Shown here: in pieces, positions 1 to 8,756 of the stretch | Layout: the number at the start of each line of letters is the position of its first letter | Numbering within the stretch: position 1 is the first letter of the stretch | Assembly: GCA_963700425.1 (NCBI GenBank) | Contig: CAVOXO010000001.1 | Span: forward strand, 434,001-498,000 | Direction of reading: 5' to 3' | DNA: 64,000 bases | From: CAVOXO01 sp963700425 | GTDB taxonomy: Bacteria; Actinomycetota; Acidimicrobiia; Acidimicrobiales; Microtrichaceae | Program-made: the position numbers and the translations under genes | Notes under the pieces: generated by a model | Seen by the model: only the letters and a program-made list of their open reading frames with translations | Told to the model about the DNA's origin: nothing | Database searches by the model: none

Positions 1-2
1 CG

Positions 3-326
3 TGGGCCACGATCACGGCGGCGGTGATCCCGGTCGTGTACGAGTTCCTCATGACGGTCGTCTTCGGCGCCACGCTCGGCAAGATGGCCCTCGGGATGAG
101 AATCGTCAGCTACGCCGACGGCTCGCACCCCCAGCCCTACCAGATGGGACTTCGCGTTCTGATCCCTGCTGCACCCGCGTTGCTGGCCATGGCCCCGCTC
201 GCTGCGTGGTTGAGCGGCATGTTGGGGACGATGGAATTCGTCATCTACGCAACCCTCCTGTTCTCCCCGGTGGGTCGAGGGATCTACGACAAGGCAGCCG
301 GGACTATCGTTCTCCGAACCGAGTGA
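3..326 (+). CDS. RDD family membrane protein (C-terminal part)
   Basis: The frame is open from the window edge and stops at 324-326, so only about the last 107 residues are present and the start lies outside. RDD proteins are small bundles of membrane helices named for conserved Arg and Asp residues; some are linked to ion or solute transport, most have no known substrate. The visible part shows the family turn GATLGKMALGMRIV, a conserved Arg in MGLRVL, a hydrophobic hairpin and a closing D-KAAGTIVL motif. It is followed by a glycosyltransferase gene on the same strand after about 120 bases. Family assignment is good; function is open. Confidence 0.75.
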   Translation, partial: WATITAAVIPVVYEFLMTVVFGATLGKMALGMRIVSYADGSHPQPYQMGLRVLIPAAPALLAMAPLAAWLSGMLGTMEFVIYATLLFSPVGRGIYDKAAGTIVLRTE

Positions 327-435
327 ATCGGGCTCCGCGCCGATGTCGGAGCGCGTTCGGTATCCTCGACCGGGAAGGAATTCGGTTCACCCACCGAGAG
401 CCACGACCGAGTTCCCGGGTCGTGCTCGAACTCCT

Positions 436-440
436 GGAGG
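436..440 (+). promoter_or_regulatory. Ribosome binding site choosing the 447 start
   Basis: GGAGG lies 6 bases before GTG 447 and only 3 before GTG 444, so it favours the inner of two adjacent GTG codons for the TreT-like gene. A TANNNT box (TATCCT, 361-366) about 80 bases before the start may be its promoter. Confidence 0.5.
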
Positions 441-446
441 TACGTG

Positions 447-1863
447 GTGGAAGACGTCGAGCTCTCGTCCCTCGAACTGGCGCGACTCGAGGAGATCATC
501 GGTTCGGGTCGGGCCCGGCAGCTCTCCGATGTGGATCTCCCCCGGGTGGCCGATGTGTTCGGGACGGCGAAGGTGTTCAACATCAACTCCACCGCCGCCG
601 GTGGCGGTGTCGCCGAGATGCTGCAGGTGCTTCTCGCCTACACCAAGGGAGCCGGGCTCGACAGCTGCTGGTTGACCATCAAGGGGAACCCGGAGTTCTT
701 CGAGATCACGAAGCGGCTGCACAACCACCTCTACGGAACCCCCGGTGACGGAGGCGCCCTCGGCGAACGCGAGCTGGAGCTGTACCGCGAGGTGCTCGAC
801 CCCGAGCGGAGCGATCTCGCAGCACGGCTGTCTCCCGGTGACCTCGTGGTACTGCACGACCCGCAGGTGGCCGGGCTCGCCGAGGAGGCCCGACGGGCCG
901 GCGCCAGGGTCGTGTGGCGTTGTCACGTCGGAGTCGACACCCCCAACGAGTACTCGGAGAAGGGGTGGGACTTCCTGCGCCCTCTGGTCGAGCCGTTCGT
1001 GGAACGATTCGTCTTCAGTCGTCGGGAATTCGCTCCGTCGTGGATCGATCCCGCCCGCCTGCGGGTCATCACGCCGTCGATCGATCCCTTCGCCGTCAAG
1101 AACTGGGGTCTTCCCGAGCCCATGGTTCGTGCCATCCTCGCCCGAAGCGGGATCATCGACGGAAACGGAGACGGGGCCAGTTTCGAGCGGAGCAAGGGCA
1201 TCGTCGGACACATCCAGCATCCGTGCGAGGTCGTCCGCGACGGACCGCCGGTCGCCTCCGACATCCCCCTCGTCGTCCAGGTGTCGAGGTGGGATCCGAT
1301 GAAGGACATGGCCGGCGTGATGGCCGCCTTCGTCAATTCGGTCGCTTCGCAGTGCGATGCCCATCTGGTGCTGGCCGGACCTGCGGTGACCAGCGTCGCG
1401 GACGACCCCGAGGCCGCCAAGGTCTTCTCGGCGTGCCGGGAGGAATGGGAGGCGTTGTCTCCCGACATGCGCCGACGGGTGCACCTCGTGCTCGTTCCGA
1501 TGGACGACCCCGAGGAGAACGCGGCCGTCATCAACGCTCTTCAGCGGCACGCCTCGGTGGTCACCCAGAAGAGCCTCGCCGAGGGGTTCGGACTCACCGT
1601 CGCCGAGGCGATGTACAAATCGACTCCGGTCGTCGCCGAGCGCGGTGGGAGGCATCGTCGATCAGATCGACGACGGAGTGACCGGCTTCCTGGTCCAGCC
1701 GGCTGATCTCGACGGGTTCGCGGCCCGGATCGTCGAACTCCTCAACGACGAGGATCTCGCCGAACGAATCGGCCGTGCCGGCCGGGACAAGATCATCGAC
1801 CGCTTTCTCGCCGACAGTCACCTCCGTGAGTGGCTGAATCTCGCCGGTGAACTGCTGGCCTGA
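447..1863 (+). CDS. TreT-like GT4 glycosyltransferase (trehalose synthase type), one frameshift
   Basis: A GT4 glycosyltransferase resembling TreT, which makes trehalose from a nucleotide-glucose donor and glucose. The N-terminal motif NSTAAGGGVAEML and the following KGNPEFF...KRLHN region are typical of TreT-like proteins. The donor-binding part shows SRWDPMKD and, near the C-terminus, EGFGLTVAEAM. The frame breaks near 1640 inside the TPVVA...GGIVDQIDDG segment and continues in another frame to 1863, giving about 470 residues. The Shine-Dalgarno GGAGG at 436-440 sits 3 bases before GTG 444 and 6 before GTG 447, so 447 is preferred. Alternative: a related GT4 enzyme with another acceptor; no other trehalose gene is nearby. 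Confidence 0.7.
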
Positions 1864-1925
1864 GGTCGACGGGAATCCGCGATCCGATTCTTCAGTTCTT
1901 CCCGGATCCGGCCGAGAAGACATCC

Positions 1926-2321
1926 ATGGGCTCTGGCTACGTCCCCTATGACCGAATGCTCGAACGGGTCTCGGGTCACGGACTCGAGATCGACTGGAAC
2001 GTCCCTGAGCGGCGGTCCCCGCTGTCGCGCTTGAAGCCATCGGCCGCCCAACGAGGTCTGGTGGTCGACGTCTCGGTGGGCGGAGCGCGAGTCCTCGCCC
2101 CTTCCGACAGGGCTCTCGTCAACGGGGTCACGTTGCGAATCGGCGCCCAGGGCTGCACAGGGACGGTGAGGGTGAGGTGGAGTCACCCCGTCGATTCGGG
2201 CCGGACGATGTTCGGGCTCGACTACGTCCAACTGCCCGAAGCGCTGGCCGACTATCTCCTCCAACCCATCGCCCAGGCCCGCGGCGAGGTGCCCCTCACG
2301 GGTTGGAGTCCGACGTTCTGA
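1926..2321 (+). CDS. PilZ-domain-like protein
   Basis: A 131-residue soluble protein. The segment VVDVSVGGARVLAP matches the second PilZ motif (D-x-S-x-x-G), and an Arg-rich stretch (ERRSPLSR) upstream could supply the first (RxxxR), though its spacing is not canonical. PilZ domains bind cyclic di-GMP and control motility, envelope polysaccharide or enzymes. The beta-rich pattern with TVRVRWSH and FGLDYVQL also fits. It lies between a glycosyltransferase and a convergent lipoprotein gene. The domain call is moderate; cyclic di-GMP binding is uncertain because of the imperfect Arg motif. Confidence 0.55.
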   Translation: MGSGYVPYDRMLERVSGHGLEIDWNVPERRSPLSRLKPSAAQRGLVVDVSVGGARVLAPSDRALVNGVTLRIGAQGCTGTVRVRWSHPVDSGRTMFGLDYVQLPEALADYLLQPIAQARGEVPLTGWSPTF

Positions 2322-2354
2322 CGCCCGAGGCGGGGCCGGCCCGGCGCGCTGCCG

Positions 2355-2834
2355 TCAGTTGCCCGTGTCGCAATTCTCCTGGAGATACGCCGTGATGTTG
2401 TCGCCGGCCTCCTCGAGCTCGGGGCTGGCGGCCATCTCGGCTGCGGCGAGGAATCCCTCGCTGGCGATCGTGTCGAAGAACTTCTCGTAGACGGCGATGT
2501 CGTCCGCGATCTCGGGGGGAACGTCGTCCTTGAGCTTGTCGAAGTCCGCCTGTTGCTCGGCTGTGAGCTCACCCGAGAAGGCGGAGCCCACCATTCCCGA
2601 CCAGATGGCCAGCCATTGTCCGCAGTCCTCGCCGAGCGCGGCGTCGACGACGTCGGCCGCGTCATCGACGCCGTTCGGATCGGGCGCGGAGGGGACGTTC
2701 GAGGTCTCACTGCCCTGAGAACCGCCCGACGGGTTGTCGGTGTTCTCGCTCAGCGAGGCGTCGTCGCTTCCGCAGCCGGCTCCGATGAGGAGGGCCGCAC
2801 TGATGACGCACCCGAGGGTCACGCGACGCTTCAT
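2355..2834 (-). CDS. Predicted lipoprotein, unknown function
   Basis: A 159-residue protein with a classic lipoprotein signal: Lys-Arg at the start, a hydrophobic core and the lipobox LIGAGC around residues 16-21, so the mature protein starts at Cys 21. Next comes an acidic Ser/Asn/Gly-rich linker, then a mostly helical domain of about 100 residues with two Cys (EDCGQW and ENCDTGN) that could form a disulfide. A Shine-Dalgarno GAAAGGAC precedes the ATG. I do not recognise the domain. It is convergent with the PilZ gene and divergent from the esterase gene. Confidence 0.7.
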   Translation of the reverse strand: MKRRVTLGCVISAALLIGAGCGSDDASLSENTDNPSGGSQGSETSNVPSAPDPNGVDDAADVVDAALGEDCGQWLAIWSGMVGSAFSGELTAEQQADFDKLKDDVPPEIADDIAVYEKFFDTIASEGFLAAAEMAASPELEEAGDNITAYLQENCDTGN

Positions 2835-2878
2835 GAGAGTGTCCTTTCGGCAGGCACCCGAGGGTGAGAGACCGTTTC

Positions 2879-2884
2879 AGAGTA
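2879..2884 (-). promoter_or_regulatory. Candidate -10 box for the lipoprotein gene
   Basis: On the minus strand the box reads TACTCT, about 44 bases before the lipoprotein ATG, which also has a Shine-Dalgarno. No clear -35 is seen. Confidence 0.3.
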
Positions 2885-2938
2885 CCCAGCAGGTGCCCGG
2901 GTTGGATGATGGCACCGTGGTCCGATCAGAATGCCGTC

Positions 2939-4195
2939 ATGGGCTGGGCCTATCTCGTCGTCTCCATCAACGGTGCTGCGTACACCCTCAACGTGTACCG
3001 GCCGAATCGCAACAACCGGCTGATGTTCGGATGGAGCTTCTTCGCGTCCTGGATCACCATCGAACTGGCCCCGCTGCACCTTCTCTGGCAGGTCATCGCC
3101 ACCGCCCTCTTCGCGCGCAAGGGTGCGCTGGGTACCCGACCCGGTCGATGGGGTCTCGCCGTCACCCTGGCCTCCTGGGCCGGTCTGGCCCTCTCGGTGC
3201 GTCAGAGCTTCGCGGCCCGCCACGAGATCAGGGAGGCGCTGCGACATCTCGATCACGACCGGCCCAGGGAGCGGGAGCACTCGGTGCGGGTCGAACGGAA
3301 CGTCCCCTTCGCCCGCGCCGGCGGCCGCACGCTTCGACTCGACGTTCACGCGCCCGAGGATCCCGCGGGCCCCCACCAGCGACGCCCGGCCCTGGTGCAG
3401 GTGCACGGTGGGGGGTGGGTGTTGGGATTCAAGGACCGCCAGGGCCAGTTGCTCATGAATCACCTGGCGGCACGTGGCTGGGTCTGTTTCAACGTCGACT
3501 ACCGATTGAGTCCGATGGCGACGTTTCCCGATCACCTCGTCGACGTGAAACGGGCGATCGCCTGGATCCGTGACCACGCCGAGGAGTACGGGGTCGACCC
3601 CGACTTCGTGGCCGTCACCGGGGGTTCCGCGGGAGGCCACCTCACCGCTCTCGCCGCGTTGACCGCCGGAGAGGCCGCCTACCAACCCGGATTCGAGACT
3701 GCCGACACCTCGGTTCAGGCAGCCGTTCCGTTCTACGGCGTCTACGACTTCACCAATCGCAACGGCGTGTGGCCTCCCGAGACCGTGTCGCAGTTCCTCG
3801 CACCTGTGGTCATGAAGGTTGACCCTGACGAGAATCCCGAGGCGTGGGCCGCAGCGTCGCCGCTCGATCGGGTGAAGGCCGAGGCGCCACCGTTCTTCGT
3901 CATCCACGGGGATCTCGACGTGCTGGCACCGGTCGAGGACGCCCGTGACTTCGTTGAACGCCTTCGGGCGGTGTCCGAGGAGCCCGTCTACTACCTCGAG
4001 CTCAGGGGCGCGCAGCATGCCTTCGAGACGTTCGCATCGGTGCGTGCCAACGCCGTGGTCGAGGCGGCCGCACGGTTCCTCGACGCCGTGCACTCGGCTC
4101 ATGTCCACAGCTTCGATCACGACCCGACGGGTGCGGAGGTCTCCGAGGCGGTGTCCGATGAGTTCGGTTCGGACGTGGCCGATGCACTCGGCTGA
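2939..4195 (+). CDS. Alpha/beta hydrolase (esterase/lipase) with N-terminal membrane segments
   Basis: About 418 residues. The first hundred contain two or three hydrophobic segments, suggesting membrane anchoring. The rest is a hydrolase of the BD-FAE / hormone-sensitive-lipase type. The oxyanion motif HGGGW, the nucleophile elbow GGSAGGH, an acid in HGDLDVL and a catalytic His in GAQHAFE appear in order. Such enzymes cleave short acyl esters; the substrate here is unknown. The frame is intact. In-frame ATGs also occur at 2864, 2906 and 2909; 2939 is chosen because the hydrophobic segment begins there, but no ribosome site decides it. Confidence 0.8.
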   Translation: MGWAYLVVSINGAAYTLNVYRPNRNNRLMFGWSFFASWITIELAPLHLLWQVIATALFARKGALGTRPGRWGLAVTLASWAGLALSVRQSFAARHEIREALRHLDHDRPREREHSVRVERNVPFARAGGRTLRLDVHAPEDPAGPHQRRPALVQVHGGGWVLGFKDRQGQLLMNHLAARGWVCFNVDYRLSPMATFPDHLVDVKRAIAWIRDHAEEYGVDPDFVAVTGGSAGGHLTALAALTAGEAAYQPGFETADTSVQAAVPFYGVYDFTNRNGVWPPETVSQFLAPVVMKVDPDENPEAWAAASPLDRVKAEAPPFFVIHGDLDVLAPVEDARDFVERLRAVSEEPVYYLELRGAQHAFETFASVRANAVVEAAARFLDAVHSAHVHSFDHDPTGAEVSEAVSDEFGSDVADALG

Positions 4196-4207
4196 GGTTC
4201 CGTTGAT

Positions 4208-5973
4208 CTAGTCGATGACCGCGACCACGTCGCCGGATCCGACCGACTGACCGGCCTCGACGTTGAGCGTCGCGATGGTGCCCGCCTTGTCGGCCTTGAT
4301 GGAGTTCTCCATCTTCATGGCCTCGAGGACACAGATCTCATCGCCCTCCTCGACGGCGTCGCCCTCCGAGACCACCACCTTGACGATCGTGCCCTGCATC
4401 GGGACCGTCACGGTCCCCGAGCCGGCCTGTGCGGCCGAGGCGGCGCCGCCCGTGCGGCGAGGGGCGCGCTTCGCGGTGCCCCCCGCAGCGCCCGGCACCG
4501 TGGCGAGATCGCGATCGAGGAACATCGAGACGGCGAACTTCCGGCCGTTGACCTCCACGTCGACATCGCGCCGGATCTTGTCGGTGCCGTCGTCGGCGGG
4601 CGGCGGGCCCGCGCTGGAGGACACGCCGCGGAGGTCGAGGACCGTCTCGACCCACTTGGTGGAGTGTTCGATGGCGGCGAAATCGGGATGTGAGAGGATC
4701 GCCAGATCGGCGGGGATCGTGGTGGCCACGCCCTCGATCGTGGTCTCCTCGAGAGCACGGATCATCCGGGCGATGGCGGTGGGGCGGTCCTTGCCCCAGA
4801 CACACAGCTTCCCGGTCAGATTGTCGTAGTACTGGCTGATCTCATCGCCCGCGGTGTACCCGCCATCCCAGCGCACACCGATGCCCGACGCCACGTCGAG
4901 CCGCGTGATCCGGCCGGGAGAGGGGAGGAATCGACCCTCCGCGGGGTCCTCGGCGTTGACCCGCACCTCGATGGCATGGCCGTCGATCCGGACGTCGTCC
5001 TGGCCGAAGGGAAGCACCTCGCCGGAGGCGACCCGAAGCTGCATCTCCACCAGATCGACCCCGGTGACCAGCTCGGTCACACAGTGCTCGACCTGCAGGC
5101 GGGTGTTCATCTCCAGGTAGAAGAACTCGCCGTCCTCGTAGAGGAACTCGACGGTGCCGGCATTGACGTAGTCGCACCCCTGGGCCACCTTCACGGCGGC
5201 CTCTCCCATGGCACGGAGCGTCCCGTCGGGGTATCCCCGGAGCCGGGGCCTCTTCGATGAGCTTCTGGTGGCGGCGCTGGGCGGAGCAGTCGCGGGTGCC
5301 GAGGTAGACGCAGTTCCCGTGCGTGTCGGCGATCAGCTGGACCTCGATGTGACGCGGCTTGGTCAGGTACCGCTCCATGTAGCACTCGTCGCGACCGAAG
5401 TACGGCGACCGCCTCGCGTTGGGCGGACTCGAGGGCCTGAGTCGCCTCGTCGGGAGAATTCACCACCTTCATGCCCCGGCCACCGCCGCCGTATGCGGCC
5501 TTGATGGCCACGGGGAAACCGAACTCGTTGCCGAAGTCGACGACCTGCTGGGCGTCGGTGATGATCTCGGTGGTTCCCGGCACCCCGCTCACCCCGACCC
5601 GCTCGGCCGCATGCCGGGCGGAGATCTTGTCCCCCATGACGTCGATCGCGGCGGGCGGCGGTCCGATGAAGGTCACGCCCATCTCGGTGACGGCCCTGGC
5701 GAAATCGCTGTTCTCGCTGAAGAACCCGTAGCCGGGGTGCACCGCCTGGGCCTCGGAACGGCGGATCACATCGAGCAGCTTGTCGGTGTCGATGTAGCTC
5801 TCTGCCGCGGTCTGACCCCCGAGGGCATAGGCCTCGTCCGCGAGGCGGACGTGCAACGCCTCCCGGTCGAGATCGGAATACACGGCCACGGTGGGGATGC
5901 CCATCTCCCGACAGGCCCGAATGACCCTGACGGCGATCTCACCACGGTTTGCGATCAACACTTTGGAAAACAC
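4208..5973 (-). CDS. accA3: Acetyl/propionyl-CoA carboxylase alpha subunit (biotin carboxylase plus BCCP), two frameshifts
   Basis: An acyl-CoA carboxylase alpha chain: biotin carboxylase first, biotinyl carrier domain last. It carboxylates biotin with ATP and bicarbonate for transfer to acetyl- or propionyl-CoA by a separate beta subunit not seen here. Visible are the start KVLIANRGEIAVRVIRA, the ATP-grasp loop YGGGGRGM, EMNTRLQVEH in the active site, and the biotin site EAMKMEN close to the end. The frame breaks near 5400 (after SAQREAVA) and near 5215 (after EEAPAPG), each explained by one indel, so the combined protein is about 585 residues. It starts with GTG 5973 and diverges from the biotin ligase gene that would biotinylate it. 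Confidence 0.88.
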
Positions 5974-5977
5974 GTCC

Positions 5978-5983
5978 TATCGT
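5978..5983 (+). promoter_or_regulatory. -10 box, leaderless start of birA
   Basis: TATCGT lies 6 bases before GTG 5990. It sits in the short gap to the divergent carboxylase start at 5973. Confidence 0.5.
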
Positions 5984-5989
5984 GGCCGA

Positions 5990-6855
5990 GTGGACGACTC
6001 CAATGCCAGATCACCCAGGAACCCCCGCCGCTTCTCCGCTCTCGAATGGGTGGAGGAAACCGGTTCGACCAACGCCGATCTCGTCGCCGCAGCGCGCACC
6101 GAAGGTCGCGAGCAGGCGCTCGTCGCCGATCATCAGACGGCGGGGCGAGGGCGACTCGATCGGACCTGGGAGGCGCCTGCGGACAGCTCGGTGCTGATGT
6201 CGGTCCTGGTCCGACCCGCTCTCACCCCGGCCGAGATACCGTTGCTCACCGTCGCGATGGCCGTCGCGGTGCGACACGTTCTGTCCGACCGGGGGGCCGA
6301 GGTCGGGCTCAAGTGGCCCAACGACATCATCGCCTCACCGAGTGGGGAACATCCCGAGGTACGCAAGGTGGCCGGTGTTCTCGCAGAGACCGTATGGGAC
6401 GGTGACCGCCCCTCGGCCACGGTCGTCGGAGTCGGTATCAACGTCAACTGGCCCGACGGCTTTCCCGCTCACCTCTCGGCAGGTTCGACGTCGGTGAGCG
6501 AACTCATCGGAGGACCGGTCGATCGGCGGGAGTTCGTCTCCGATCTGATCGCGGCCTTCGGCGGCATCGTCGACGACCTCGAGTCCCCGGTGGAGGGGAT
6601 CGCCTCGTGGAGGCGGCACGCGCCGCTCTCGTGACCCTCGGCCAGTTCGTGAGCGTCGAGACGGCGCACGAGCACATCGAGGGTGTCGCCGTCGATATCA
6701 CCGAGGACGCGACCCTGGTTCTCGAGACGTCAGGTGGCCGGCGGGAGATCGCCTCGGGGGACATCGCCACCTGCGACCACGTCCGTCGGACGGCGCCGTG
6801 GGTGGCGATCAGGAACCGTAGGCCTCGACCCACCATCGACGGGCGGCCTCGGTGA
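5990..6855 (+). CDS. birA: Biotin-[acetyl-CoA-carboxylase] ligase, one frameshift
   Basis: Biotin protein ligase: it forms biotinyl-AMP and transfers biotin to the carrier-domain lysine, presumably that of the divergent carboxylase next door. The motifs ETGSTN, DHQTAGRGRLDRTW (biotin/ATP loop), LKWPNDI and VVGVGINVN are in the expected order. There is no N-terminal DNA-binding domain, so it is a mono-functional ligase rather than a BirA repressor. The frame breaks near 6620; the C-terminal SH3-like domain (LGQFVSVET..., VAVDIT, SGDIATCDHV) follows in the next frame. Start GTG 5990 is supported by the -10 box. The apparent end at 6855 overlaps the tail of pabC and may be about 15 codons too long. 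Confidence 0.88.
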
Positions 6856-7621
6856 GCGGCCCGGGCGCTGAGGGGAGTTCGCGTCCGTCGACCGTGCCGA
6901 TCGGTTGCACCTCGCGTGCCGTGGAGACCAGGAAGGCTTCGCGGGTCGCAGCGAACTGCGCCATCGTCACCGCGTGCTCGGTTCCGATGCCCGCATCGAG
7001 GAGCGTCGCCCACGTCGACACCCGCGAGGCAGCCCGAGTCGAGGGGGGGAGTGACCAGCCGGCCGTCGAGTTCGCAGAACACGTTGGAACCCGTTCCCTC
7101 GCACAGGTCGTCCGCCGTGTTGGCGAAGATCGACTCCGACGCGCCGATCTCGTCCGCGGCCAGCAGTGCCCGAACGTTCTCGGCGTAGCTCGTCGATTTC
7201 ACCCCGGCGAGCGCCCCCGCTCATTGCGAGGCCAGGGAGAGATCATCACCCCGGTGACGTCGACGCGGACCGCTCCCGGCCGCATCGCCACCAGCAGCGT
7301 CGGGTCGAGATCGCCACGTGGAGTGCCCAGGGGGCCGGGCCCGGCGGTGAGAGTCAGCCTGAGGAAGGCAGGCGTCTCCGCCGTGGCGACCACGGCCGCG
7401 ATGGCGTCGCGGATCTCGTCCTCCGGTGGCAGAGGTATCGACAATGCCGCGGCGGAGACGGCGAACCGGCGGAGGTGGGCGTCCAACAGGAACGGGCCGT
7501 CCCCATCGACCTTGATGGTCTCGAACACTCCGTCGCCCACCGTGATTCCGTGGTCGTCGAAGGCGAGAGTCGCCTCGGATGGTTCGGTCAGGCGCCCTCG
7601 GCACCACACCAGCTCGGTCAC
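6809..7621 (-). CDS. pabC: Aminodeoxychorismate lyase-like class IV aminotransferase, two frameshifts
   Basis: A fold-type IV PLP enzyme. Next to pabB the best call is 4-amino-4-deoxychorismate lyase, which releases p-aminobenzoate for folate; branched-chain or D-amino-acid aminotransferases share the fold. The N-terminus has FDDHGITVGDGVFET and an Arg-rich HLRRF. After a frame break near 7200 comes the lysine segment KSTSYAENVRAL (PLP Lys) and EGTGSNVF. After a second break near 7020 the C-terminal part ends at 6809. The GTG start at 7619-7621 overlaps the pabB stop by 4 bases (GTGA), indicating translational coupling. Confidence 0.82.
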
Positions 7622-8670
7622 GGTCGTCGCTCCTCGGTCGTCGTCATGTCGTCGGTGGCGCTGGCAATGCGCAGAAGGGTGCCGGCCTTGAGTCGGGTCT
7701 CCTCCCACTCCCCGTCGGGCGTGGAGTCCCAGGTGATCCCACCTCCGGTCCCGAAGTTCAGCTCTCCGTCCTCGATCCAGAACGTCCGGATCGCCACGTT
7801 CAGGTCGCCCTCCCGCCGGTCGGCGTCCACCCAGCCGATGGCCCCGCAGTAGACGCCGCGCGACTCCGGTTCGAGCCGATCGATCACCGAGCAGGCGGCG
7901 ATCTTCGGCGCTCCGGTGACCGACCCCGGAGGGAACGTGGCGTCCACTGCGTCGGCCCAGCCATGGTCGGGTCGCAGAGTTCCCTCCACGGTGGAGACGA
8001 GATGGAAGAGACCGGGGTGGGCCTCGATGTCGAGAAGCGCCGGAACGTGGATCGACCCCCATTCGCAGACCCGCCCGAGGTCGTTGCGGACGAGGTCGAC
8101 GATCATGACGTTCTCGGCGCGGTCCTTGTCGGTGAAGCCGTCGACGGTGGCCGCGGTGCCCTTGATCGGCGACGACGACACGACCGGGCCGCGTCGCGAC
8201 AGGAAGCGTTCGGGCGACGCCGACGCGACCGCGATCCCGTGATCGGGCAGGGAGACCACGGCGCTGAACGGAGCGGGGTTTCCCTCGGCGAGAGCGGCGC
8301 CCAGAGCCTCGATCCGCCGACGAGGTGAGGCGGTGAGGTGGCACCGCATCCGACGGGTGAGGTTGACCTGGTAGACGTCGCCGGCAGCGATCGTGGAACG
8401 GATCTCCTCGACCCCCGCCTTGAAGTCGCCTTCGTCGAGGCTCGTGGACCATGACGTCCTGGGGGGGCCGAGCCAGACCGGACCGCTCCACGGACGCGCC
8501 GGCTGGACGCGGCCGAAACGGGCGCACACGGGCGGGCCGTCGTAGGGGATGACGACGGCCCAGAAGCCCTCGGAGTCCAGCACGGTGAGATCCGAGGTCA
8601 CGTCGATGAGGTCGGTGCACAGCCTTCCGCCGACGACAGCGAGCGGTGGCGGTCGGTGAGAGTGGGCCAC
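7618..8670 (-). CDS. pabB: Aminodeoxychorismate synthase component I
   Basis: 350 residues, intact. It converts chorismate and ammonia (from a PabA glutaminase, not seen here) to 4-amino-4-deoxychorismate. The signature GDVYQVNLT distinguishes PabB from most anthranilate synthases. SPIKGTA, the metal-binding HLVSTVEG and FPPGSVTGAPK match the chorismate-binding enzyme family. The protein is shorter than full-length PabB (about 450) because the N-terminal domain is reduced. The start GTG 8670 lies 6 bases downstream of a -10 box. Its stop overlaps the pabC start. Confidence 0.88.
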   Translation of the reverse strand: MAHSHRPPPLAVVGGRLCTDLIDVTSDLTVLDSEGFWAVVIPYDGPPVCARFGRVQPARPWSGPVWLGPPRTSWSTSLDEGDFKAGVEEIRSTIAAGDVYQVNLTRRMRCHLTASPRRRIEALGAALAEGNPAPFSAVVSLPDHGIAVASASPERFLSRRGPVVSSSPIKGTAATVDGFTDKDRAENVMIVDLVRNDLGRVCEWGSIHVPALLDIEAHPGLFHLVSTVEGTLRPDHGWADAVDATFPPGSVTGAPKIAACSVIDRLEPESRGVYCGAIGWVDADRREGDLNVAIRTFWIEDGELNFGTGGGITWDSTPDGEWEETRLKAGTLLRIASATDDMTTTEERRP

Positions 8671-8676
8671 CGAGGC

Positions 8677-8682
8677 ACCTTA
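8677..8682 (-). promoter_or_regulatory. -10 box, leaderless start of pabB
   Basis: On the minus strand the sequence reads TAAGGT, then 6 bases, then GTG 8670. It belongs to the same start-proximal class as the boxes at 5978, 61647 and elsewhere. Confidence 0.45.
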
Positions 8683-8744
8683 GGGGGTGGGCCGACCGGT
8701 TGATCCGGAGGGGTCGGTGCCGCAGAACGGCGGGGACCCGCTGG

Positions 8745-8750
8745 TACCGT
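8745..8750 (+). promoter_or_regulatory. -10 box, leaderless start of the LCP gene
   Basis: TACCGT followed by 6 bases and GTG 8757. It decides the LCP start against the longer open frame that reaches back to 8646. Confidence 0.5.
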
Positions 8751-8756
8751 GGCGCC

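Noticed and set aside
387..1655. A 422-codon open frame on the minus strand opposite the TreT-like gene, and similar long antisense frames at 2831-4120, 15582-16769, 24787-25400, 34918-36159, 36717-37931, 49655-51157 and 55760-57226
   Set aside because: They mirror high-GC coding frames, have no family motifs and have Arg/His/Gly-rich compositions typical of shadow frames. The opposite strand carries recognisable genes throughout.
8646..8756. The longer LCP open frame starting at 8646
   Set aside because: The upstream part runs across the divergent pabB start and its -10 box. The TACCGT box 6 bases before GTG 8757 and the typical short basic N-terminus support 8757.
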